Shown here in pieces: positions 45,371 through 55,195 of a stretch of DNA of 64,000 bases. The stretch comes from Deinococcus sp. Leaf326 (lineage in GTDB: Bacteria > Deinococcota > Deinococci > Deinococcales > Deinococcaceae). Every line of letters begins with the position of its first letter. Position 1 is the stretch's first letter. The position numbers and the translations under genes are program-made. Location: assembly GCF_001424185.1 (NCBI RefSeq), contig NZ_LMOM01000021.1, positions 232,545 through 296,544 on the forward strand, read 5' to 3'. Under the pieces are notes generated by a model. It was given only the letters and a program-made list of their open reading frames with translations. It had not been told where the DNA came from and ran no database searches.

Positions 45371-47215
45371 CTACATCGCCGCCGGCACCTCGATTCCGAT
45401 GAGGTCCAGCGTCTCTTCGAAGGCCACACGGAGCCGGGCGACCAGGGCCAGACGGGCTTCGCGCAGCCCCTCTTCGGACTGCAGGACATTCGTGGCGGGC
45501 TTGCCCTGCTTGTTCTTGGCGTTGTACCAAGCGTTGAAGCTCGTGGCGAGGTCTAGGGCGTACTGCGCGACCACGTGCGGCGAGTGCACGCGCACGCTCT
45601 GGCTCACGACCTCAGGCAGGCGGGCAACCTGCTTGGCGAGGGTCAGGTCGATATCGGGCATCGCGTCCCAGTCGGCGCCGGTGCCGTCCGTCACGTACCC
45701 GGCCTCCTCGGCCCTGCGCAGGATGTTGGCCGCGCGCACCGCCGCGTACTGGATGTACGGCGCGGTGTCGCCGTTCAGGGCGAGCGCCTGCTCCCAGCGG
45801 AAATCGATCTTGCGGGTCGGTTCGGCCTTGAGCATGGCGAAGCGGATGGCCCCGATGCCGATGCGCCGGGCGATCTCGTCGGCATCGCTGCGCCCGGCCA
45901 GCTCGGGGTTGAGCTTGGCGAGTTCGGCCAGGGCGCGCTTCTGGGCCTCATCCATCGCGGCGTCGGCGCTCACGGCGATGCCCTTGCGCCCGCTGATGGT
46001 CTGGCCCTCCAGGGTCACGAAGGCGTAGGAGAGGTGGATGCTGCGCGCTTCCTTCTCGGTCTCGCCCGCCACGCCCAGCGCCGAGCGCACCACGGTCTGT
46101 GGGTGCTCCTGGCGCGAGTCGATCACGTTGATGACCTCCTCGGCGTGCCCGAAGCGCCGCTCCAGGTCGGGCTGGCCGTCGGGGGCGCTCGTCCAGACGG
46201 TGTGGCCGCCCGGATCGGTGGCGAAGGGTTTGAACTTCATACCCTCGAACAGCCCGAACTTCCAGAACTGGTAGCCGATGTCCTTGGCGGCGTACATGGC
46301 CGTGCCGCCCGAGCGGACGAGTACGACGTTGGGTTCTTCGAGGCCCGGCATGAACTCGGACACGTCCATGATGAAGGCCCCGGCATATTTACCCTCGGTG
46401 GGGTGCGAGGTGTAGCGGCTTCCCTCCAGGATGTTCATGGCCTGACTCAGGAAGCCGCTGCCTACCACGTCCGATTCCCAGTTCAGCAGGTCGTAGCGCG
46501 CGCCCAGCCGGAAACAGGTGTCGAGGTGCGCGTGCACGATCTTCTCGACTTCGGCGCGCAGTTCGCCCTCTTCCAGGCGGTGCATCACGGCGCCGATGCC
46601 GCTTTCGAGTTCGGCCTTGGCGGGGTCGGCGTTCAGTCGGACGTAGCCCTCGCCCATCCAGTGGTCGTACTTCTGCACGCCGTCCCACACGCGGCCGTAG
46701 TGGGACACGGCGAACAGCGACTCGGCCGCCTGGCGCCCGGTGTCGTCGATGTAGTTCTGGACCTCGACCGTGTGGCCCGCCGCCCGGAAGATGCGCGCCA
46801 TGCTGTCGCCCAGCACCACGTTGCGCACATGCCCGACGTGAAGTTCCTTGTTGGGGTTCACCGAGGTGTGCTCGATGACGACCTTGCCGTGCTCGGCGAC
46901 GCTGCCGGTCGTGGGCGCGGCAAAGGGCGTCTCGACCACGCTGCGCACGAAGGCGCCCGAGTCGAGAAAGAAGTTCAGGAACGGTCCCGCCGCCTCGACC
47001 CGGCGAATTCCGCCGGGCAGCACGACCGCCCCGGCGAGCTGCCCGGCGATCTGGGCGGGGTTGCCCCCGGCGCTCTTGGCCATCTGGAAGGCGGCAGGCG
47101 TGCCGTAGTCGCCGAGCTTGCTGGCGGGAGTTTCCTGAATCGCGGCGTCCACCGGCATCCCGAGGCTCTGGGCGGCGGCCTCGACGGCGGTCTTGAGTTG
47201 GGCCTTCAAATCCAT
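45371..47215 (-). CDS. argS: Arginyl-tRNA synthetase
   Basis: The 614-residue class I synthetase has an N-terminal Add-1 domain, the HIGH-type motif HVGHVRNVVLGDSMARI after EHTSVNPNKELHVGH, MYAAKDIGYQFWK, and the C-terminal DALR anticodon domain (YIQYAAVRAANILRR). The KMSK loop is TISGRKG, the relaxed form common in ArgRS. It charges tRNA-Arg in the cytoplasm. TAGACT (47222-47227) lies six bases before ATG, a leaderless start for an essential gene. Confidence 0.98.
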   Translation of the reverse strand: MDLKAQLKTAVEAAAQSLGMPVDAAIQETPASKLGDYGTPAAFQMAKSAGGNPAQIAGQLAGAVVLPGGIRRVEAAGPFLNFFLDSGAFVRSVVETPFAAPTTGSVAEHGKVVIEHTSVNPNKELHVGHVRNVVLGDSMARIFRAAGHTVEVQNYIDDTGRQAAESLFAVSHYGRVWDGVQKYDHWMGEGYVRLNADPAKAELESGIGAVMHRLEEGELRAEVEKIVHAHLDTCFRLGARYDLLNWESDVVGSGFLSQAMNILEGSRYTSHPTEGKYAGAFIMDVSEFMPGLEEPNVVLVRSGGTAMYAAKDIGYQFWKFGLFEGMKFKPFATDPGGHTVWTSAPDGQPDLERRFGHAEEVINVIDSRQEHPQTVVRSALGVAGETEKEARSIHLSYAFVTLEGQTISGRKGIAVSADAAMDEAQKRALAELAKLNPELAGRSDADEIARRIGIGAIRFAMLKAEPTRKIDFRWEQALALNGDTAPYIQYAAVRAANILRRAEEAGYVTDGTGADWDAMPDIDLTLAKQVARLPEVVSQSVRVHSPHVVAQYALDLATSFNAWYNAKNKQGKPATNVLQSEEGLREARLALVARLRVAFEETLDLIGIEVPAAM

Positions 47216-47354
47216 TCGGAGAGTCTAGAGCATCCGGAAAAAGAGGGCGCCCCCGCAGGTCGGGCAGAGCGGGTGGATTTGGCCGAGCAGGACGGCGAAT
47301 GCCGGCTTCTGCCGCCCTGCCGGAAATTCGCCCTGTCCGCTGGAGGCCCGCCGC

Positions 47355-48242
<888 letters not shown>

Positions 48243-48461
48243 ATCCCCAGCATACGGGGCCGGCCGCGCCGGTTCTGCCCGCTCCGGCACACAAAATCAA
48301 AAGAAAGGCCAGCACACCCCGCAGCCCGGGGGGGCCAGCCTCTCGGCACCGGTGGACTTCACCCGGTCCACCTGTTGAGCAGTGCTTGAATACCCGGAGT
48401 GTACCGCGTGAACGGTCACAAGCTTGTCACAGGCACTTTTGCTGTGGGCCCGCTCAGTGGG

Positions 48462-48848
48462 TCAGGGCTGCAGGTCGCCGTTCACGTAGACCCACTCGCC
48501 GTCCACCTGCGTAAAGCGGCTGCGTTCGCGGAAGCTGCCCGGTCCCTCACCCGGTGCCCGCAGCCGCACCGTGAACTCGACCTCGTCGCCCTGCGCGGCG
48601 TGAACCTTGAGGCCCAGGTAGCGGGTGCCGTCTTCCAGGTTGAGGTCGTGGGGGCGGTGGTCGGGGTGCCAGGTCCGCTCCACAAAGGCCTGATCTCCCA
48701 GCGCGAAGGCCGAGTAACGCGCCCGCATGAGCACCTCGGGGGTGGGGGGCGACGCGCTGCCGTCGTGGGCGGGGCGGCAGCACGCCGCGTAGCTGCGCCC
48801 CGAGCCGCAGGGGCAGGACTTGAAGGGCGGATGCGGCCGGGGAGACAT
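48462..48848 (-). CDS. YchJ/UPF0225-type SEC-C motif protein
   Basis: The 128-residue protein has an N-terminal SEC-C-like zinc motif (CPCGSGRSYAACCRP), MRARYSAFALGDQAFVERTWHP and an NTF2-like C-terminal part (FTVRLRAPGEG, RFTQVDGEWVYVNGD). This is the YchJ family, role unknown. TAGCCT (48856-48861) lies seven bases before ATG, back to back with the RNA methyltransferase gene. The 219-base gap downstream (48243-48461) shows only a seven-bp hairpin (48351-48372) and no gene. Confidence 0.9.
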   Translation of the reverse strand: MSPRPHPPFKSCPCGSGRSYAACCRPAHDGSASPPTPEVLMRARYSAFALGDQAFVERTWHPDHRPHDLNLEDGTRYLGLKVHAAQGDEVEFTVRLRAPGEGPGSFRERSRFTQVDGEWVYVNGDLQP

Positions 48849-48913
48849 GGCGCCCAGGCTAGCACCGCCTCCTGCGGCGGCCCGGACGCGGCCGGACCTT
48901 CTACAATCGGCGG

Positions 48914-49717
48914 GTGAACCGCTCGCCCGAGGCCATCACTTCGCTGCAAAATCCCCAGGTCAAGCGCCTGGTTCGCCTGCGGGGCCGCCGCGAGCGCGAA
49001 GGTGAGGGCGTGATGCTGGTCGAGGGCGCGCGTGAGCTCTCACGCGCCGTCGCCGTCGGGGTGCGCCCGCGCGAACTGTACCTGTGCCCCGAGCTGTTCA
49101 GCCCCGAGGCGCACGACCTCGTGGCGGGTCTGGAAGCCGCGCTCGGGGGGCAGGGACCCGCGCTGCTGTCGCGCGCCACCTTCGAGAAGGTCAGCGGGCG
49201 TGAGAACCCCGACGGCGTGCTGGGGGTCGCGGCCCTGCCGATGCCCGTGCTGCCCGACCTGGGCGAGCGGGCGCTGGTGGTCGTGCTGCACGGCCTGGAA
49301 AAGCCCGGCAATGTCGGGGCGATCCTGCGCACCGCCGACGCAGCGGGAGCCGACGCCGCCGTGGTGCTGGGACGCGGCGCCGATCCCTACGGTCCCAACG
49401 TGATCCGGGCCAGCCAGGGCAGCGTCTTCGCGGTGCCGACCCTGGTCCTGGGCGAGGAGGACGCGCTGGGCTGGCTGGCCGGGCAGGGCTTCCGGACGGT
49501 GGCCTGCACCCCGGACGCACAGCAGGACTACTGGGACGCCCCCCTGACCGGGCGCGTGGCCCTGCTGCTGGGCACCGAGCACGCCGGGTTGCCCCCCGAG
49601 TGGCGCCGGGCCCACGAGGCGGTGCGGGTGCCGATGCACGGGCAGGCCGACTCGCTGAACGTGGCGACGGCGGCGGCCCTGGTGCTGTACGAGTGCGTGC
49701 GCCAGTCGCGCACCTGA
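48914..49717 (+). CDS. TrmH/SpoU-family RNA 2'-O-methyltransferase
   Basis: The 267-residue protein has the substrate-binding N-domain ([31 protein letters not shown]) and the knotted SPOUT domain with motifs [40 protein letters not shown] and [22 protein letters not shown]. It should methylate ribose in rRNA or tRNA. Start is GTG 48914, six bases after TACAAT (48902-48907), a clear leaderless GTG. Confidence 0.94.
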   Translation: MNRSPEAITSLQNPQVKRLVRLRGRREREGEGVMLVEGARELSRAVAVGVRPRELYLCPELFSPEAHDLVAGLEAALGGQGPALLSRATFEKVSGRENPDGVLGVAALPMPVLPDLGERALVVVLHGLEKPGNVGAILRTADAAGADAAVVLGRGADPYGPNVIRASQGSVFAVPTLVLGEEDALGWLAGQGFRTVACTPDAQQDYWDAPLTGRVALLLGTEHAGLPPEWRRAHEAVRVPMHGQADSLNVATAAALVLYECVRQSRT

Positions 49718-49807
49718 CCGGGCCTCCCTGGCGGGTCTCTGCGCGGCCTGAACTCTGGATGAGGCAGGGCTCTGTAAGACGTCGCCTGCGAGAGTCATGC
49801 TCAGCAT

Positions 49808-51043
49808 ATGAGTGCAACCTCCTCCGCCTTCACCTCCAAAGACCCCTACCGCCTGTGGCTGCTGTCGCGCCTGGGCGAAGAGTTCGGCGTGAAGGGAGCC
49901 GAGCGGATCATTCAGGAGGCGGTGCTGCGCCGGGGCTGGACCACCGGGCGGTCCCTGGGGCCGCGCGACGTGGTGGCAGTCCTTCAGGACGTGTACCGCC
50001 AGATGACCGAAAACGGGGACGAGGCCCGCGCCGACCGCTGGCTTCAGGACGCCTCGCGCGACCTCGCCAAGCTCGCCGAGACCGTGCCGGAACCGGCCGC
50101 GCCCCAGGAGCAGGCGGGCGAGCCTGCCGGCACCCGCCCACAGGTGCCGGTGCCGGCCGTGCCCGTGCCCCAGCCGGCCGCCTGGGGACGCCGCGCCCAC
50201 GACCTGCCCCTCATGCTGGCGCGGGTTCACGCCCAGATCGCGGCCCGCAGCCTGAACACCATCCGCTCGGACGGCACGCTCGCCCGGCTCGAACGCGCCG
50301 CCGAGTGGGACATGCAGGCTGCTCAGGCCGAGGTGCGGCGCTGGGAGACCGAGGCGCTGCTGGGCCAGCTGCGCGCCGCGCACGCCCGCGCCGAGCTGGC
50401 CGATCAGGTGGCGACCGCCCGCGCGCAGGCCGAGGTGCTGCGCCTGAACATCCGCGAGCTCGAAGAGCTGCCGCGCCCCGGCCAGAACGCGGCCGCGCAA
50501 CTGGCCCATGCCCGGCTGACCCTCACGCAGACCCAGGCCTTTCTCGACGCCTTCGCGCCGCTCGTGGGCACCCAAGACGCCGACGCGCCCCTGAGCATGC
50601 TGCAACTGGACCTGCACGACGCGCGGTTCTCGCTGGGCGTGGCGCTGCACCCCGACGTGCTGCGCGCCCGCTACGGCCTGAACGTGGCACTGTGGCAGGC
50701 CGGCGAGGCGGGTGAGGAGGCCCCCAGTGTGCAGGAGGCCCGCCGGGCACTGGCCCAGGCCGAGGAGATGGCCGGCGCGCAGCTCGCGGGGACCCTGAAT
50801 GCCGCCCGGAGCCACCAGGCGGCCCTGCAGGACCTCGCGCGCCGGGCCCTGGACCTAGAAACCCGCGGTGACAAGCTGGCCCGTGCGGGCGGTGACGCCC
50901 TGAGCCGGGCGCGCCTGGGTCTGGAGTGGCGTCAGGTCCGGGCGGCGGCCCGGTTGCAGGCCGGCCGTCTCGAGGAGGCCGTCGCCCTGCTTGAGGCCCT
51001 CGTAGGTGAAGGGACGCAGGGAACCGACGCGCCGCAGAGCTGA
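49808..51043 (+). CDS. Coiled-coil protein of unknown function, 411 aa
   Basis: Residues 1-90 are helical and resemble a small DNA-binding or docking domain (YRLWLLSRLGEEFGVKGAERIIQ). A Pro/Val-rich linker (PAVPVPQPAAW) follows. Residues 130-400 are almost all Ala/Leu/Glu/Arg-rich helix (AQAEVRRWETEALLGQLRAAHARAELADQ), predicted to form long coiled coils. I do not recognise a family. CATGCT (49796-49801) lies six bases before ATG. No signal peptide or membrane segment. Confidence 0.8.
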   Translation: MSATSSAFTSKDPYRLWLLSRLGEEFGVKGAERIIQEAVLRRGWTTGRSLGPRDVVAVLQDVYRQMTENGDEARADRWLQDASRDLAKLAETVPEPAAPQEQAGEPAGTRPQVPVPAVPVPQPAAWGRRAHDLPLMLARVHAQIAARSLNTIRSDGTLARLERAAEWDMQAAQAEVRRWETEALLGQLRAAHARAELADQVATARAQAEVLRLNIRELEELPRPGQNAAAQLAHARLTLTQTQAFLDAFAPLVGTQDADAPLSMLQLDLHDARFSLGVALHPDVLRARYGLNVALWQAGEAGEEAPSVQEARRALAQAEEMAGAQLAGTLNAARSHQAALQDLARRALDLETRGDKLARAGGDALSRARLGLEWRQVRAAARLQAGRLEEAVALLEALVGEGTQGTDAPQS

Positions 51044-51079
51044 GCAAGTTTGATTAACGCTCCTATAACGGGAGCTCAC

Positions 51080-51085
51080 TATAAT
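51080..51085 (+). promoter_or_regulatory. Consensus -10 TATAAT upstream of the acyl-ACP-reductase-like operon
   Basis: Perfect TATAAT in an AT-rich patch, with a GCTCC-TATAACG-GGAGC inverted repeat just upstream (51060-51075) where a regulator might bind. No TTGACA-like -35 stands at 16-18 bases. The predicted leader to the ATG at 51226 is about 135 bases. No gene is seen in 51044-51225. Confidence 0.5.
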
Positions 51086-51225
51086 TTCATGGGGAGTGGA
51101 GGCCAGCCGGCGACCAGAGCGGCAGGGCGACTTCCACTGCGCTTGAACGGGTCCGTATCGTCCGAAAAATTCAATCTGGCCGGTCCTGAGGGCATGGGTC
51201 AGGCCACCGTGCTCCAGGAGTTGTC

Positions 51226-52293
51226 ATGAACAAATTCGCTTTTCTGATTCACCCCCGCAACCACGTCGCCGAGGACCTCGGCCGTCTGTACGGCGCGCCG
51301 CTGCGCTGGATTCCCGAGCGCGTCTATACCTCCGCCATGCGGCGCCTGCCCCTGCCGCCGGTTGTCGCGGGGCGTATCTCCTTTCCGGAGGCGCCGTCAA
51401 GCGGCGCGCTCATCATGGTGCCGCTCAGCGCGCCCCTGATGCTGGGGATGCCCCGGCGGGAGGTTCAGAACCGGGTCCACGTGGCGGTGGACGCGGCGCG
51501 TGACCAGGGGGCGACGCTGGTGGGGCTGGGGGCACTGACGGCGCCGGTCACGGCCGGCGGCAAGTCGCTCGCCGACCGCACCGACATCGGGGTGACGAAC
51601 GGCAACGCGTTCACGGCGGCCATGACCTATCTGGGCATCGAACGGCTGCTCGAGCGGCTACCGGCGCATCCGGTCATCGCCCTGGTGGGCGCGAGCGGCA
51701 GCGTCGGCAGCTGCGTGACCCGGCTGCTCGCCCGGCGGGACTGCGGCGAGCTCCTGCTCGTCGCCCGGCACACCGGCCGCCTGGAGAAGCTGCGGGCGGC
51801 CCTGCCGCACCCAGCGCGCGCGACGGTCAGCACCGACATGGCGGACGTGCGCCGGGCCGACCTGGTGGTCCTGCTGACGAGCGCCTCCGAGGCGCTGCTG
51901 CGCAGCGAACATCTGCGCGAGGGGGCCATCGTGCTCGACGATACGCAGCCGCGCAATACCGACCCCGCCCTGCTTACCGAGCGCCCCGACGTGCTCATCG
52001 TGGACGGCGGGGTGGTCGAGGTGCCGGGAATGCGCATGAGCGGCTACATCGGTCTGGGACGCAACCTGGCCTACGCCTGCCTGGCCGAGACCATGCTGCT
52101 GTCACTCGCCGGGCACCAGGGCCACTACTCGGTCGGGGAGCCGACGATCGAGCAGGCCGAGGAGATGCTGGCCCTGGCCGCCGAACACCGGGCCCTGGGC
52201 TTTCACCTCGCGCCCTTTCTGTCGTTCGGGCGGCCGCTGGAGCCCCGGCACGCTGCGCCGGCGCCCCGGCCGCTGGCCGGGTTCAGCGCATGA
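51226..52293 (+). CDS. Long-chain acyl-ACP reductase-like oxidoreductase (COG5322)
   Basis: The 355-residue protein resembles cyanobacterial acyl-ACP reductase (AAR): ALGALT-type segment LVGLGALTAPVTAGGKSLADRTDIGVTNGN, Rossmann motif VGASGSVGSCV (from G155), LVARHTGRLEKLRAAL, DGGVVEVPGM, and ACLAETMLL. C285 in the last aligns, as I recall, with the acyl-thioester Cys of AAR. AAR makes fatty aldehydes. No aldehyde-deformylating oxygenase is adjacent. CAGGAG lies five bases before ATG. The stop overlaps the start of a flavoprotein gene. An alternative is another Cys-dependent reductase of COG5322. Confidence 0.75.
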   Translation: MNKFAFLIHPRNHVAEDLGRLYGAPLRWIPERVYTSAMRRLPLPPVVAGRISFPEAPSSGALIMVPLSAPLMLGMPRREVQNRVHVAVDAARDQGATLVGLGALTAPVTAGGKSLADRTDIGVTNGNAFTAAMTYLGIERLLERLPAHPVIALVGASGSVGSCVTRLLARRDCGELLLVARHTGRLEKLRAALPHPARATVSTDMADVRRADLVVLLTSASEALLRSEHLREGAIVLDDTQPRNTDPALLTERPDVLIVDGGVVEVPGMRMSGYIGLGRNLAYACLAETMLLSLAGHQGHYSVGEPTIEQAEEMLALAAEHRALGFHLAPFLSFGRPLEPRHAAPAPRPLAGFSA

Positions 52294-53582
52294 CCGGAAC
52301 GGAAGTGGCCGTGCCCCGCATCGTGATTCTGGGCGCGGGCTACGCGGGCATCGACGCCTACAAGGCCCTGGCCCGGCGCCTCGGGTCCCGGCTGCGGCGG
52401 GGCGAGGTACAGGTGACGGTGGTCAACCCCGACCCGTATCACACCTTTCACGGCTGGACGGGTGAGGTGCTCTCGGGCCGGCTGCCCCTGAGCGCGGCCC
52501 TGACGCCCCTGGCGCCCCTGTTCCGCTGGGCGCGGGTGGTGCTGGGGCACGCCGCCCACGTGGACCTCGTGGCCCGCACGGTGACGGTGCAGGCTGCGGA
52601 CGGCCAGACGCGGACCCTGCCCTATGATCAGCTCCTGATCGGCACCGGCTCGGCCGACCCGTTCGCGCGGGTTCCGGGACTGCGTGAACATGGCTGGAAG
52701 CTGAAGAACACCCGCGACATGCAACTGTTCCGCGACCACCTCCACGGGTGGCTCTCGGGCCGGGCCACGGCGCCGGAGCCGGGCCGGATCTTGGTCGTCG
52801 GGGGCGGATTCGCCGGGGTCGAGATGGCGGCGGCCATCTGCGAACTGGTGGACGCGCGCCGCGTGGCGGTGGAGACCGAGCTCTACACCTCTGCCCCGCA
52901 CCTGCTCGAGGCGCTGCGGCCCCACCAGAGCCGTCTGGCCGACCACGCCGCGGGCGAACTCGGCCGTCTGGGCGTGAAGGTCCGGACCGGCGCAGGGGTC
53001 CGGGAGATCACGCCGCGCGGCGTGGTGCTGAGCAGCGGCGAGGTCCAGGAGTTCGGGCTGGTGCTATATACGGCGGGGGTCAGCTACGACGTGTTGCTGG
53101 GGACCGAAGCCCTGCAGCGCGACGAACGCGGCCGACTGGTCGTCGAGGACGACCTGCGCCTGCCGGGCCACCCCGAGGTCTGGGCGGCGGGCGACACGGC
53201 GCGCGTGCCGCTGCCGCGAGATCGCCGGGAGCTGTGCCCCGCCAACGCCCTGTGGGCGATGAAACAGGGCATGTGCGTGGGCAACAACATGGCGGCCGCC
53301 CTGAAGGGACAGCCCGGCCGGCCCTTCGCCTACGGAGGACTGGGACAGGCGGCCAGCCTGCGGGTTGGCGGCGGCGTCGCGGAGCTCAAGGGCCTGCCCC
53401 TGACCGGCTGGACCGGCTGGCTGATGCGCCTGGGATTTTTTGTGTGGTACATGCCGACCAAGGAAGGCGGCGTGCGTGTTCTGCGGGCCTGGGCCGGCAG
53501 TCTGTCAGGCCGGCGTCACTTGGGCGCCGTGCCGGAGCCGCGCACGGAGGCCACGGGCGGCGCGGAGCTGAGCCGCAGCTGA
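52290..53582 (+). CDS. NDH-2-like FAD-dependent NADH:quinone oxidoreductase
   Basis: The 430-residue flavoprotein has two dinucleotide-binding motifs (IVILGAGYAGIDAYKALA and ILVVGGGFAGVEMAAAI), LIGTGSADPF, and the FAD element PEVWAAGDTARVPL. A C-terminal helix (TGWLMRLGFFVWYMPT) fits membrane surface attachment as in type II NADH dehydrogenases. It overlaps the acyl-ACP-reductase-like gene by four bases, so the two are coexpressed. A role feeding or taking electrons linked to that enzyme is inference. Confidence 0.88.
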   Translation: MTGTEVAVPRIVILGAGYAGIDAYKALARRLGSRLRRGEVQVTVVNPDPYHTFHGWTGEVLSGRLPLSAALTPLAPLFRWARVVLGHAAHVDLVARTVTVQAADGQTRTLPYDQLLIGTGSADPFARVPGLREHGWKLKNTRDMQLFRDHLHGWLSGRATAPEPGRILVVGGGFAGVEMAAAICELVDARRVAVETELYTSAPHLLEALRPHQSRLADHAAGELGRLGVKVRTGAGVREITPRGVVLSSGEVQEFGLVLYTAGVSYDVLLGTEALQRDERGRLVVEDDLRLPGHPEVWAAGDTARVPLPRDRRELCPANALWAMKQGMCVGNNMAAALKGQPGRPFAYGGLGQAASLRVGGGVAELKGLPLTGWTGWLMRLGFFVWYMPTKEGGVRVLRAWAGSLSGRRHLGAVPEPRTEATGGAELSRS

Positions 53583-53628
53583 CCCGATAGGACGCAGCGC
53601 GGTCCGCCGCGTCTCTATGCTGGGCGGC

Positions 53629-54060
53629 ATGAATCTCCTGCAAGCCTCTCTGGCCGGCGGCGCGGCCTTCCGCGACGTGGACGACCTGCTCGCGGACCTG
53701 GATTTCGCGGCGGCGACCCGCCTCCTCCCCGGCGCGCCGTATACCGTGGCCGGGCTGCTGGCCCACCTGCGCCTGACCCTGCGCCTCAGCCTGGATATCG
53801 CGGCCGGGCGCGCTGGGGGCTGGCCTGAGGACCTGGACCTGTGGCCCGCCGCGCCCACGGACGAGGCGGCCTTCCAGGGGCTGCTGCTCGACCTGCGCCT
53901 GCTGTTGGCCGAGGCGGGAGCGCTGGCTGCCGGTCCCTCCGGGCAGGCACGCGAGGTCCTGACCGATCTGGCGGTCCACAACGCCTACCACTGGGGGCAG
54001 GTGGCGCTGCTGCGGCGCATGGACGGAGCGGAGCTGGGCCGCCCAGCAGCCGGCGACTGA
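53629..54060 (+). CDS. DinB-like protein
   Basis: The 143-residue helical protein ends with VLTDLAVHNAYHWGQVALLRRMDGAE, where HNAYHWGQ matches the last metal-binding motif of DinB/YfiT four-helix proteins; PYTVAGLLAHLRLTLRLSLD could hold the first His. Deinococcus carries many DinB-family proteins of unclear function. TATGCT (53616-53621) lies seven bases before ATG 53629. Confidence 0.82.
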   Translation: MNLLQASLAGGAAFRDVDDLLADLDFAAATRLLPGAPYTVAGLLAHLRLTLRLSLDIAAGRAGGWPEDLDLWPAAPTDEAAFQGLLLDLRLLLAEAGALAAGPSGQAREVLTDLAVHNAYHWGQVALLRRMDGAELGRPAAGD

Positions 54061-54116
54061 ACCTTTGGTGAATGCCGGGGGGCCGGCTGGTGGGGGCGCG
54101 CTTTCTACACTGGGGC

Positions 54117-54401
54117 ATGACCGGAAACATGCAGGTTCGCAACGACGCGGCGAGCAGCCGCTACGAACTCGTTCAGGGCGGCGAGGTGCTGGGCTACGCC
54201 GAATACGAGGCCCAGGGCGACACGCTGGATTTCACCCACACGCAGGTCAGCGAGGAGCATCAGGGCGAGGGCCTGGGCGAACGGCTCGTCCAGGGCGCGC
54301 TCGACGATGTGCGGGCGCAGGGCGGCAAGGTCGTCGCCAGTTGCCCCTTTGTCGAGAGCTTCATCCGCAAGCACGCCGAGTACGCCGACCTTCTGGCCTG
54401 A
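54117..54401 (+). CDS. YjdJ-type GNAT acetyltransferase
   Basis: The 94-residue protein is a minimal GNAT domain: SRYELVQGGEVLGYAEYEAQGDTL, TQVSEEHQGEGLGERLVQGAL (acetyl-CoA loop) and VVASCPFVESFIRKHAEYADLL. The last matches the CPY/FxxxxIxxHPEY signature of the YjdJ/Gtn-type group (COG2388). The acceptor is unknown. TACACT (54106-54111) lies five bases before ATG 54117. Confidence 0.93.
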   Translation: MTGNMQVRNDAASSRYELVQGGEVLGYAEYEAQGDTLDFTHTQVSEEHQGEGLGERLVQGALDDVRAQGGKVVASCPFVESFIRKHAEYADLLA

Positions 54402-54490
54402 GAAGAGGCTGGACGGGCTGGCCTTGCCCCTCCTATTCCTAAGCATTCGCCGCATGGCCCCGCCGGGAGCCGGGCGCTAGCCTGCCGCCC

Positions 54491-55195
54491 ATGACTTCTG
54501 CCCTTTCCCCATCCAGACCCGTCACCCTGATCACCGGGGCGGCGGGGGGCATCGGCGCGGCGCTGGCCCGGCGTCTCGCGCCCACCCACGACCTCGTGCT
54601 GGGGGGACGCGGCAGCGCGGCGCTCGGCGCTCTGTGCGCGGAGCTGGGCGCCACACCGCTGCAACTGGACCTCACGCGGCCGGAGACCTTCGCCGCCGCC
54701 CTAGCGGGCCTGGAGCGCGTGACCAACGTGGTGCACAACGCCGGGATCGTGGAACTCGGCGCGGTGGAAACGCAGGCCCACGAGGTCTGGACGCATACCC
54801 TGACCGTGAACACGGTCGCGCCCGCCGAACTGACGCGGCTGCTGCTGCCGTCGGTGCGCGCTGGGCGCGGCACGGTGGTGTTCGTGAACAGCGGAGCGGG
54901 CCTGAGTGCCAACCCCGGCTGGGCCAGCTACGCCGCGAGCAAGCACGCCCTCAGGGCCCTGGCCGACGCCCTGCGCGGCGAGGAAGCGCCCCACGGCGTG
55001 CGCGTGAGCAGCGTGTACCCCGGCCGCACCGCCACCGAGATGCAGCGCAAGGTGCGCGGGCAGGAAGGCGCGCCCTACGACCCCGCCGCCTTTATCGACC
55101 CCGCGACGGTGGCGGCCACCATTGCCTTCGTGCTGGACGCTCCGCGCGACGCCTCGCTGACCGACGTGACCGTGCGGCCGGGGCCGGGCCTGTGA
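54491..55195 (+). CDS. Short-chain dehydrogenase/reductase
   Basis: The 234-residue SDR has TLITGAAGGIGAALARRLA, HNAGIVELG, the catalytic SGAGLSANPGWASYAASKHAL (Ser-Tyr-Lys) and VYPGRTATEMQ. The Arg in LGGRGSAAL suggests NADPH use. The substrate is unknown. TAGCCT (54478-54483) lies seven bases before ATG. The stop overlaps the GTG start of the flavoprotein gene downstream. Confidence 0.93.
   Translation: MTSALSPSRPVTLITGAAGGIGAALARRLAPTHDLVLGGRGSAALGALCAELGATPLQLDLTRPETFAAALAGLERVTNVVHNAGIVELGAVETQAHEVWTHTLTVNTVAPAELTRLLLPSVRAGRGTVVFVNSGAGLSANPGWASYAASKHALRALADALRGEEAPHGVRVSSVYPGRTATEMQRKVRGQEGAPYDPAAFIDPATVAATIAFVLDAPRDASLTDVTVRPGPGL

Noticed and set aside
48284..48400. Structured GC-rich stretch considered as a small stable RNA (SRP-like)
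   Set aside because: Only a seven-bp hairpin forms and the conserved SRP GGAA tetraloop/asymmetric-loop core is absent.
48418..48427. Palindrome ACAAGCTTGT
   Set aside because: Symmetry does not extend beyond the core, it is not placed at a promoter, and a ten-base palindrome is expected by chance at this scale.
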